Shown here piece after piece: positions 1 through 6,203 of a stretch of DNA of 7,817 nucleotides; within the stretch, counting starts at the first letter, position 1, and each line of letters opens with the position of its first letter. The stretch is from Candidatus Cloacimonadota bacterium (GTDB lineage: Bacteria; Muiribacteriota; UBA6191; JACPRK01), in contig JAJFLN010000401.1 in assembly GCA_021772705.1 (NCBI GenBank), positions 1 to 7,817 on the forward strand, in the 5' to 3' direction. The position numbers and the translations under genes were made by a program. The notes below the pieces were generated by a model that was given only the letters and a program-made list of their open reading frames with translations, searched no databases and was not told the DNA's origin.

Positions 1-91
1 TGGATGCGGGCATCCATAGTAGGACGAACGGATCGGGAAAACTCGGCCATTCAGTCGTCCTGGATGCGGGCATCCATAGTGGGGCGAACGG
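1..91. repeat. Two copies of a 31-nt palindromic repeat, 60-nt period
   Basis: Positions 1-31 and 61-91 match at 29 of 31 bases; the differences are at unit positions 21 and 24, both A in copy one and G in copy two. They are separated by 29 nt of unrelated sequence (32-60). Each unit opens with a perfect inverted repeat, TGGATGC-GG-GCATCCA, which could form a hairpin. The first copy begins at the window edge, so more copies may lie to the left. The repeat and spacer sizes resemble a CRISPR array end, but two copies and no nearby cas gene are not enough to call one. A dispersed extragenic palindrome family is an equal alternative. Confidence 0.75.
55..87. other. Two-part hairpin around the second repeat copy
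   Basis: TCGTCC at 55-60 can pair with GGGCGA at 82-87 as an outer stem (one G-U pair if RNA). This encloses the inner TGGATGC/GCATCCA stem at 61-76, with the TAGT(GG) stretch left unpaired on the right. The left arm lies in the sequence between repeat copies, so the folded unit may be larger than the 31 nt conserved between copies. Seen by eye only; no folding energy was computed. Confidence 0.4.
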
Positions 92-342
92 TTTTATGGA
101 CAGGCATCATATGTAAAGGAAACAGCGGACCACCACACTACGTCGAGGATTCCACGATTGAGGAGCGGCCGAAGACGGCCTGAAGATGGGATGCGAAACT
201 GCGTAGTTATCCCCGCGCGGGTCCTTAGCACCTCACTGCTCCCCCAAAAGACCTCTGTGTGCTCCGTGTACTCCGTGGCCTCCGTGACCCCAAAAGGGGG
301 CTGCCCTTCTGCCCTACATGCATCTCTAGCCAGCCGTCCGCG
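92..342. other. Non-coding stretch, probably interspersed repeat DNA
   Basis: No convincing gene lies here. Open frames on either strand are short, lack a ribosome site, or overlap the real gene downstream. The minus-strand frame that crosses it reads through a low-complexity T-E-x motif produced by the 9-nt repeat at 253-288, which is typical of spurious proteins predicted over intergenic repeats. GGCCG-AAGA-CGGCC at 167-180 is a perfect 5-bp stem with a four-base loop. The region looks like a dispersed intergenic element, but that can only be shown by finding copies elsewhere in the genome. Confidence 0.5.
253..288. repeat. Four tandem 9-nt units of the CTCCGTGnn type
   Basis: Four consecutive 9-nt units run CTCTGTGTG, CTCCGTGTA, CTCCGTGGC and CTCCGTGAC. 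The first seven bases are nearly invariant and the last two vary. On the minus strand they would read as a repeated T-E-x tripeptide. The array is flanked by direct copies of CCCCAAAAG at 242-250 and 288-296, and the right copy continues into a CCCC-AAAA-GGGG mini-hairpin. Such CTCCGTG-type arrays are, from general experience, a recurring intergenic motif in environmental bacterial genomes; their function is not known to me. Confidence 0.75.
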
Positions 343-371
343 TTGACATGATCCACTCTCCACCTTATAGT
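343..371 (+). promoter_or_regulatory. Sigma70-type promoter abutting the 382 start codon
   Basis: A perfect -35 TTGACA (343-348) and a -10 TATAGT (366-371) are separated by exactly 17 nt. The expected transcription start, about seven bases past the -10, falls near 378. This is only about four bases before the ATG at 382, so the message would be leaderless or nearly so. The purine-rich GGAGGA at 375-380 resembles a Shine-Dalgarno site but would be only one base from the ATG and partly upstream of the transcript start. Confidence 0.75.
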
Positions 372-381
372 CCCGGAGGAG

Positions 382-1203
382 ATGGGTGCCTCCGCGATCT
401 TTCCGGAACTGCACGGGAACTTCACCCCGGTGCCTGATCTTCTGTTCCTCGAGCTGCTCAAAGCAGGCCTCTCCCGGGAAGAGTTGTTGGTGACCCTGTT
501 CCTGGTGCACAAGACCTTCGAGTTCCGCCGGGACATGACACTGGTTCCAGTGGAAGCGATCGTCGCCAGCACCGACCTGGACCGAGCGGCGGCTCAGAAG
601 GGACTGGATGAGGCCATCGAGCGAGGGACAGTGCTTCAGTTTCACACGGAGTCCTCCAGCTCGCCAAAGAGCTTCTATCTGCTGAGCACGGAGGAAAATC
701 TTCGGGTCGCCGGCCCTCTCGATCTGGGGGACTTCGAAGTGGCCGAAGCCGCTCCAGCCAAAGAGGAGCCTGCGGCGCCACCGAAGATCGAGCCCCCGGC
801 CCCGGTGGCCGCGAAGGTACCTGTCCGTTCCCGAGAGGACCGGGCGGGAGGTACGTCCATATCCGACCAGGCCCTGGCGAGAATCCGAAACGTCGTCGGC
901 AGGGCCCTGACCAAGGACGAGCAGGGGCGCCTGGAGGAGCTGCGCCCTGACGAGGATCTCCTCGACAGATCTCTCGAGAGCCTGGAAGCCAGGAAGGTCG
1001 AGGTCTACTCGAGTGATCTGGTGATCTACGAGTACGAGAGCCTCCGAACAAGTGAGCGGCGAACCGAGGACGATACGCGACGCAGGTCAGAGATGGATGA
1101 AGCCCAGACGAGGCAGCGTACCTGCAAGAAGTGCAACGGCCTGGGCTACGTGTTCATTGGCGTCAACACTGTGGAAGAGTGTTCTTGCCGTAACGCCCGC
1201 TGA
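382..1203 (+). CDS. DnaD/phage-O-like winged-helix protein with C-terminal zinc ribbon
   Basis: The 273-residue product looks like a primosome or replication-adaptor protein, probably cytoplasmic and nucleic-acid binding. Residues about 13-100 (FTPVPDLLFLELL..., then LSREELLVTLFLVHKTF) resemble the winged-helix N-terminus of phage replication protein O and DnaD-type proteins. Residues 120-150 form an Ala/Pro/Glu-rich linker. Residues 160-222 are helical, with VGRALTKDEQGRLEEL loosely like the DnaD C-terminal domain. Cys248, Cys251, Cys267 and Cys269 make a CxxC...CxC zinc ribbon (CKKCNGLGYVF...ECSC) like that preceding the ATPase of DnaC/DnaI helicase loaders; no ATPase motif is present. ATG 382 is preferred because it precedes the whole winged-helix segment; the next in-frame start (GTG 430) would cut into it, and no usable start lies between the upstream stop at 349 and 382. 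The family assignment is inferred from motif resemblance; binding DNA or a helicase is untested. Confidence 0.85.
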   Translation: MGASAIFPELHGNFTPVPDLLFLELLKAGLSREELLVTLFLVHKTFEFRRDMTLVPVEAIVASTDLDRAAAQKGLDEAIERGTVLQFHTESSSSPKSFYLLSTEENLRVAGPLDLGDFEVAEAAPAKEEPAAPPKIEPPAPVAAKVPVRSREDRAGGTSISDQALARIRNVVGRALTKDEQGRLEELRPDEDLLDRSLESLEARKVEVYSSDLVIYEYESLRTSERRTEDDTRRRSEMDEAQTRQRTCKKCNGLGYVFIGVNTVEECSCRNAR

Positions 1204-1222
1204 GGCAAACCGAGAGCCGTCG

Positions 1223-3901
1223 ATGGACTACCGACAACTCCTCGCCAGCCCGGATGTGCAGCTGCGCATCTACTGCCTGAATCAGCTGGAGACCCGCCTG
1301 GGTGACATGGACGAGGGGGAGATCAAGACCTACCTGGCCCAAGCGCTGTCCGACAGTGATCCCGGCGTACAGGAACTGGCCCGGCGCCTGGAGAGAATCC
1401 ACACGGAGAGGATCTTCGGCAAGGGACAGGGCGGCGAGAGCTTCGCCCTCTTCGACGATCCTCGACACCTGAAGGAGCCAGCGGCGAATCTCTTGAAGGG
1501 CTTCGATGTGGAGCAACTCCGGGCTGCAGCCCACGACATTCTGTTTCCCGTGATCACCCGTCTTCACGACGTGGCCATGGGAAAGCGAGAGGGCCCGGTG
1601 GAGAAGATCGTAGATGCCCTAGGCTCGATCCGGCATCCCGGCTCCTTGGCGGTTCTGGAGTCCCTGGCCCAGAGTTCGCGGAAGATGGAGTGTCTTGCTG
1701 GCGCTCTCTCGAGATACACCGAGCCCAGGGCCGAGAGCATTCTGCTTCAGATGGCCGGCGACGTGGACAATCCGAATCGTCCGGAGGCGACACTCACCCT
1801 GGGCAGCGTCCGAAACCTGGACCCCTTCACGACCCTGGAAGCAGCCATCGAGGACAGCTCACCGGAGGTCCGCAAGAGCGCCGCCACGGCTCTGGGGGAC
1901 ATCGCCACCGACGAGACTTGCGAGCTGCTCTGCAGCCTCCTGGAGGATCCCGTGGAGGACGTGGTCCTCAGTTCCCTGGCAGCCCTCGCCCGGATGCGGA
2001 ACCCGACCTCGGTCTCGGCCATCGTCCAGAAGGTGGTGGCCACGGACTCCTCCCGGATCCGGGCCAGCGCCGCCATCGCCCTTGCCCGGCTCGAGAGTCT
2101 GCCGAGCCAGGACACGCTGGTCAAGCTTCTGGCCGACGCTGATGAACGGGTCCGGGCCAACGCCGTCGAAGCTCTGGGTCAGTACAACCTGCCCTACGAG
2201 CTCTCCATGCGGATCTTCCCGCCCCTGTTGAAGGACGAGAACCACCGGGTTCGGGGTAACGCCGCCCTCGCCTTCTATCCCGTGAACCAGCAGATGGCCG
2301 TCGATACGGTCAAGAAGATGTTCGACAGCTCGAATTCACAGATGCGAGCTGCAGCGGCGTACTGTGCCAGTCAGATCCAGACGTCCGACACGGCCACTTG
2401 GCTGACGACTCTGGTCCTGACCGAGCTCGACACGGCCGTGCTCTCCTCGGCTCTCAGGGCCCTGGAGCGATTCAACAGGAAGGAAGTGAGGGACATCTTC
2501 GTCAAGGTGACGAAGCACAACAAGCCGGAGATCCGGACCCTGGCTGTCCAGCTTCTGGGAGAGATCGGAAAGCCGGCACAGGTGGGCTTCTTCACCCAGA
2601 TGTTCAAGTCAGAGAAGGAGCCCAACACCCGGAGTGCCCTGGTCAGCGCCATGGCCAAACTGGCGGGCCCGGAGACCCTGAACTTCCTGCCTCAGTACCT
2701 GTCGGATCCCGATGAGCGAGTGGTGGCCAATGCCATCGATGGTCTCAATCGGACCGGAAACATCGAGGTCATTGCCTATCTCAAACCGCTCCTGAAGCAT
2801 CCGAACAACCGGATACGAGCCAACACGATCCTGGCACTCTGGAACCTGGGGGATACGAAGTCTCTGGCCCAACTCCAGGAGATGCTCGACAGTTCGGATC
2901 AGGGCTTCGTCGACAGCGGTCTCTACGTGATGTCTTCCATCGGAAAGTCCCTGAGGCTATCAGAGCTGGAAGCCCACCCCATGCTTCCCATCTCACTGAG
3001 CGACTACTACAAGCGAGTCGTGGAACGAGGTGATGGACTGCGAACGGCACCCTTACCCGATGCTGGCGGCCTGGAGACCGGGATCGCCGAGGAGCAGACA
3101 ACGGAGCGGCTCGTCCTGGATGACCTGGAGGACCTTGCTGAGCCCGCTGCCGGACCGGAACCGACAGGCTCGGCCGAGTTCCTGGACGTCATCGAAAAGG
3201 CCGACATGACACCGGCCGTGGGGACCATCACCCAGCGCGTCAACGAGGAGGAGGAGCTGGAGCGGATACTGATGCTCACCCTCGATTCTGACGACGAGGC
3301 CGAAGAGGCCCTGGATATGTTCACCACCCTTTACGCCCGGAATCCTTATGCAGCCTACCTGAAGCTGAACCGGCTGGCGCGGGCAAAGGAAGACCTGCCG
3401 GAGGAGGTGGCTGAGACCTTCGAACGCGGGGAGGACGACTTCGTCTCTTCCCTGTTCGTCCTGGCCCGGACATTCCGGCGCAAGGGGGAGGTGGAACGAT
3501 CTCTGGGCACCTACTTGAAGATCTTCCACAAGCAGCTGTCGCTCCTCACGGACATGGTCGAATTCGGTATCCGGGAACTGGACCGGGACAACCCGACACC
3601 GGCCAGCACAGTGATGAAGACCATCAGTTCGATCCTGGGTTTGAAGCCCGACATCCACGCTCTGCTCGGTGATTTCTACTTGTCAGAGAAGGCCTTCGAT
3701 GAGTCCTACCAGCAGTTCTACATGGCCCATGTTGCCGATCCGGGTGACATCTCGGTGTCCTTGAAGCTGGCATTCCTCTGCGGCAAGACGAAGCGCAAGG
3801 GACTGGGCCGGGTCATCTGCCAGAACATCATGAACCGGGAGGACTCAGGCGAGGAAAACCACCAGAAAGCGGCCAAGATCCTGGAGCGCCTCTCGGTCTG
3901 A
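1223..3901 (+). CDS. Large HEAT-repeat protein with TPR-like C-terminus
   Basis: This 892-residue soluble protein has no signal peptide or membrane segment and probably serves as a protein-interaction scaffold. Residues from about 117 to 597 are tandem HEAT/PBS-lyase-type helical repeats, recognisable by recurring phrases such as EVRKSAATALGDI, ERVRANAVEALGQ, HRVRGNAALAF and NRIRANTILALWNLG. An acidic linker follows (about 598-660). The C-terminal 230 residues are TPR-like: FRRKGEVERSLGTYLKIF around 746-765 resembles a LapB/YciM repeat, and HALLGDFYLSEKAFDESYQQF lies near 812. No catalytic motif was seen. ATG 1223 begins 19 nt after the upstream stop. An in-frame ATG at 1052 is rejected because it would overlap the upstream gene by about 150 nt and add Arg/Ser/Ala-rich sequence unlike the rest. 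The ribosome site is weak (only GAG-type matches), which suggests translational coupling to the zinc-ribbon gene. Partner and process are unknown. Confidence 0.9.
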   Translation: MDYRQLLASPDVQLRIYCLNQLETRLGDMDEGEIKTYLAQALSDSDPGVQELARRLERIHTERIFGKGQGGESFALFDDPRHLKEPAANLLKGFDVEQLRAAAHDILFPVITRLHDVAMGKREGPVEKIVDALGSIRHPGSLAVLESLAQSSRKMECLAGALSRYTEPRAESILLQMAGDVDNPNRPEATLTLGSVRNLDPFTTLEAAIEDSSPEVRKSAATALGDIATDETCELLCSLLEDPVEDVVLSSLAALARMRNPTSVSAIVQKVVATDSSRIRASAAIALARLESLPSQDTLVKLLADADERVRANAVEALGQYNLPYELSMRIFPPLLKDENHRVRGNAALAFYPVNQQMAVDTVKKMFDSSNSQMRAAAAYCASQIQTSDTATWLTTLVLTELDTAVLSSALRALERFNRKEVRDIFVKVTKHNKPEIRTLAVQLLGEIGKPAQVGFFTQMFKSEKEPNTRSALVSAMAKLAGPETLNFLPQYLSDPDERVVANAIDGLNRTGNIEVIAYLKPLLKHPNNRIRANTILALWNLGDTKSLAQLQEMLDSSDQGFVDSGLYVMSSIGKSLRLSELEAHPMLPISLSDYYKRVVERGDGLRTAPLPDAGGLETGIAEEQTTERLVLDDLEDLAEPAAGPEPTGSAEFLDVIEKADMTPAVGTITQRVNEEEELERILMLTLDSDDEAEEALDMFTTLYARNPYAAYLKLNRLARAKEDLPEEVAETFERGEDDFVSSLFVLARTFRRKGEVERSLGTYLKIFHKQLSLLTDMVEFGIRELDRDNPTPASTVMKTISSILGLKPDIHALLGDFYLSEKAFDESYQQFYMAHVADPGDISVSLKLAFLCGKTKRKGLGRVICQNIMNREDSGEENHQKAAKILERLSV

Positions 3902-3913
3902 TCAGCTGCGGCC

Positions 3914-5983
3914 TCACTCGGCAGCAGGCTCCGGTCCCGGCGAGTCCTCTTCTGACATGGAGGCGTCGTAGGATTCGACCCGGTTCCGGCCATTGTCCTT
4001 GGCCCGATAGAGCGAGAGGTCGGCGAACCGGATCAGTTCATCTTTGGCAGTCGGTGAGTGGGCCTTGAGGCTGGCCACACCAATGCTGACGGCAACCTTC
4101 AGATCTCCCCCGCGGCTCTTCACGGCGTGGGACTCCACCAGGTGGCGGACCCGATCTGCGAAAGCAGCGGCTCCTTGCAGGTTCGTCTCCGGCAGGATCA
4201 TCACGAACTCCTCACCACCATAACGGGCCACCACATCCGATGCCCGGGCGGTCCGCTTGAAGATCGCCGCCACTTCGGCCAGCACCATGTCCCCTACCTG
4301 ATGGCCGTAGGTGTCGTTGAACCGTTTGAAGTGGTCGATGTCGATCAGCATCAGCGAAAGCTCCTGATCGTGACGACGGGCTTCCTCGAACTTCTGGGTC
4401 AGGACGGCCTGGAAGTACCGGTGCACGAAGACTCCCGTCAACCCGTCGTAAATGGACAGGTTGTGCAGCCGCTTCTTCTCGATGGTCACGGCGGCAGTGG
4501 AGGCAAGGGACTGGACCAGCTTGAGATCGGACTCCGTGAAGGACTCCCGCTCCTTCTTGTTGATGACGTTGACGACCCCCCTCCGGTTGTTGAGGGTCAA
4601 GGGGGCGCAGAGGATCTGTCTCACGTCTCGCTCTCGATCTGACAGGTTCTTGAACAGGGGGTCCTGAGATCCGAGGTTGGAGATGTGCCCCTTCCCGGAC
4701 TTTGCAACCTCACCGGCGATTCCCTCCCCCAGCTTCAGCTTGATTCCCTGGGCAGCCTGGGGCCAGCTGGCGCCTCTGACCAGTCGTGTCCTCAGCTCGT
4801 CACTGCCCTCGTCGGTGAACATGATGGAGGATCGCTCGGCCCCCAGGACCTCGATCGACTTGTCCAGGATGGTCTCCAGGACCGTCTCCATGTTGATGTC
4901 GCCCAGGAGCCGCTGCGTCACGTCGTGGACCGCTTCCAGCTCCCGCACCTTCTGTTGCAACCCTCGATTGGCCTTCCGGAGTGACTCCATCAGCCGGGCA
5001 TTGAACACGGCGATGGCGGACTGGTTGGCCAGGGCCGTGAAGAACTCGACGTCCTTCGTGCTGAACTCCTTCAGGCTCTGCTTTGCGTCCACGTACAGCG
5101 TCCCGAGGGGGGTGCCCTTGGCGACCAGAGGAGCGCAGATGGCGGACCGGATATTGTAGTCCAGGATTGACTTGGAGCTGATGTCAGGGTCCGAGGCCGT
5201 GTCCTTGGTGACGATGGTCTTGTTCATCTCCAAGGCCCGGCGGGCGATGGTGGCCGAGAAGGTGGTCAACTCGTGCTCACCCAGGCTCTGATCCAGGTCC
5301 CGGGCCAGCTGGGTCTCCAGGTTGCCCGTCTCCTCGTTGAGGAGCATGATGAAGCCCCGCTCGGCGACGGTGGCCCGGATGACGTAGGTGAGGATCAGGT
5401 TGAGCACCTTGTCCAGTTCGGTCTCAGCGTTGATGGCGTTCCCCACGTCGAAGAGAGTCCGGAGTTCCCGGACCGAACCGGCCACCTTGTCATTGAGCTG
5501 CTCGACCAGGGTCGCATCGGAAGCACGGTCCTTGAGACTCGTGAAGATCTCCTTCACTTCCTCCGATAGCTGGTTCGCGTAGGAGTCCTTGTCATCGGCG
5601 CCCGGCATGGGCGCCGGCTGCAAAAGTGCGATGACCCGGGACAGGGCATCCTGGTCATCTCGCTCGAGGAAGACGAAGTCGACCTTGCCTCCCAGGCAGA
5701 GGTGATCGCCGTGTTCGAGCTTGTGCTCCTGCCGCTCCTTGAGAACGCTCTTGTTTAGATACGTGAGATGGGTGGACCCCTCATCGGTCACGGACCAGCT
5801 CCCTGCCACGGACCGGATTCTGGCGTGTCTACGAGAAACCCAGGCATTCTGCAAGACGATGTTGGCGCTCTCGTCCCGACCCACCACGAGCTGATCCTCG
5901 ACCAGGGGATAGCTCTCCTCGGCACCTCGTTCCGACACCAGGACCAGTGAGGCCCGGAGACCCGCCGCTGCCGGCTCAGACAT
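3914..5983 (-). CDS. Diguanylate cyclase with FHA-GAF-GAF-GGDEF architecture
   Basis: The 689-residue cytoplasmic enzyme is predicted to condense two GTP to c-di-GMP. Numbering from the 5983 start, an FHA domain spans about 10-105 (VVGRDESANIVL, SRRHARI). GAF domains lie at about 174-334 and 345-503, joined by a coiled-coil-like helix, and the GGDEF domain spans about 511-673. Catalytic features are intact: Asp548 in LIDIDHFK, Asn556 and Asp565 in FNDTYGHQVGD, and GGEEF at 589-593. RASD (580-583), five residues before GGEEF, is a canonical RxxD inhibitory site, so product feedback inhibition is expected. The usual FHA GSTNGT loop reads GSTHLT. ATG 5983 is chosen because GGGAG lies 8 nt upstream; an in-frame ATG at 6010 adds nine residues but has a pyrimidine-rich upstream region. 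The gene converges on the HEAT-repeat gene with a 12-nt gap. GAF ligands and the FHA partner cannot be inferred. Confidence 0.96.
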   Translation of the reverse strand: MSEPAAAGLRASLVLVSERGAEESYPLVEDQLVVGRDESANIVLQNAWVSRRHARIRSVAGSWSVTDEGSTHLTYLNKSVLKERQEHKLEHGDHLCLGGKVDFVFLERDDQDALSRVIALLQPAPMPGADDKDSYANQLSEEVKEIFTSLKDRASDATLVEQLNDKVAGSVRELRTLFDVGNAINAETELDKVLNLILTYVIRATVAERGFIMLLNEETGNLETQLARDLDQSLGEHELTTFSATIARRALEMNKTIVTKDTASDPDISSKSILDYNIRSAICAPLVAKGTPLGTLYVDAKQSLKEFSTKDVEFFTALANQSAIAVFNARLMESLRKANRGLQQKVRELEAVHDVTQRLLGDINMETVLETILDKSIEVLGAERSSIMFTDEGSDELRTRLVRGASWPQAAQGIKLKLGEGIAGEVAKSGKGHISNLGSQDPLFKNLSDRERDVRQILCAPLTLNNRRGVVNVINKKERESFTESDLKLVQSLASTAAVTIEKKRLHNLSIYDGLTGVFVHRYFQAVLTQKFEEARRHDQELSLMLIDIDHFKRFNDTYGHQVGDMVLAEVAAIFKRTARASDVVARYGGEEFVMILPETNLQGAAAFADRVRHLVESHAVKSRGGDLKVAVSIGVASLKAHSPTAKDELIRFADLSLYRAKDNGRNRVESYDASMSEEDSPGPEPAAE

Positions 5984-5991
5984 TTCCCGGG

Positions 5992-5996
5992 CTCCC
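5992..5996 (-). promoter_or_regulatory. Ribosome binding site deciding the cyclase start
   Basis: On the minus strand GGGAG sits 8 nt before ATG 5983. The alternative ATG at 6010 is preceded by CACCTCCCTCATGACCC, which has no Shine-Dalgarno match, so the shorter protein is favoured. Confidence 0.55.
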
Positions 5997-6040
5997 GATT
6001 CGACCGGCATGGGTCATGAGGGAGGTGACAGGATCGCAAA

Positions 6041-6090
6041 TGCTGGAATCCACGTTCCCATTCTACTGGATCGGGAGTGGAATTCCAGCA
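6041..6090. promoter_or_regulatory. Long inverted repeat upstream of the cyclase gene
   Basis: The left arm TGCTGGAATCCAC (6041-6053) is complementary to the right arm GTGGAATTCCAGCA (6077-6090) apart from one extra base. A further TCCC/GGGA pairing (6056-6059 with 6073-6076) extends the stem inward across a two-base bulge. The central loop is 13 nt. On the minus strand the loop contains TAGAAT (6060-6065 on the plus strand), a possible -10 box for the cyclase gene, with only a weak -35 (CTGGAA, 17 nt upstream). No T-run follows on the plus strand and only TTT on the minus strand, so an intrinsic terminator is not convincing. An operator or a leader-RNA hairpin is possible. Confidence 0.6.
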
Positions 6091-6110
6091 CGGGTGTCGC
6101 TTGACCCATC

Positions 6111-6134
6111 TCCTGGACAGGGAGCGATCCAGGA
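6111..6134. repeat. Short inverted repeat between two minus-strand genes
   Basis: TCCTGGA (6111-6117) and TCCAGGA (6128-6134) form a perfect 7-bp stem with a 10-nt loop. It lies about 70 nt past the stop of the secreted-protein gene and could help end that transcript, but no U-tract follows on either strand. Confidence 0.35.
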
Positions 6135-6203
6135 AGATCTACCTGGAACAGCTCGGGCCGTCACAGGGCAAGGTGCGAGGAGGGGGTTGGGCCCCGGCCG
6201 GCC

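Noticed and set aside
94..645. Minus-strand 183-codon frame spanning the intergenic repeat and the start of the adaptor gene
   Set aside because: It covers 264 nt of the well-supported plus-strand gene, contains the T-E-x artefact from the 9-nt repeat, and has no ribosome site.
1052..1222. In-frame N-terminal extension of the HEAT-repeat protein from ATG 1052
   Set aside because: It would overlap the upstream gene by about 150 nt; the added residues are Arg/Ser/Ala-rich and unlike the domain that begins at ATG 1223.
4058..4642. Plus-strand frame opposite the GGDEF domain
   Set aside because: It is antisense to the conserved catalytic domain of the cyclase and its His/Gly/Leu-rich translation is a codon shadow.
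5984..6010. Nine-residue extension of the cyclase from ATG 6010
   Set aside because: Its upstream region is pyrimidine-rich with no Shine-Dalgarno, whereas ATG 5983 has GGGAG at 8 nt. It remains possible and does not change any domain.
6037..6056. Sigma54-type promoter on the minus strand (TGG...TTGC)
   Set aside because: The TGG to TTGC distance is two bases too long for the -24/-12 consensus.
6041..6090. Reading the inverted repeat as an intrinsic terminator
   Set aside because: No T-run follows on the plus strand and only three T on the minus strand, and the arms are not GC-rich at the base.
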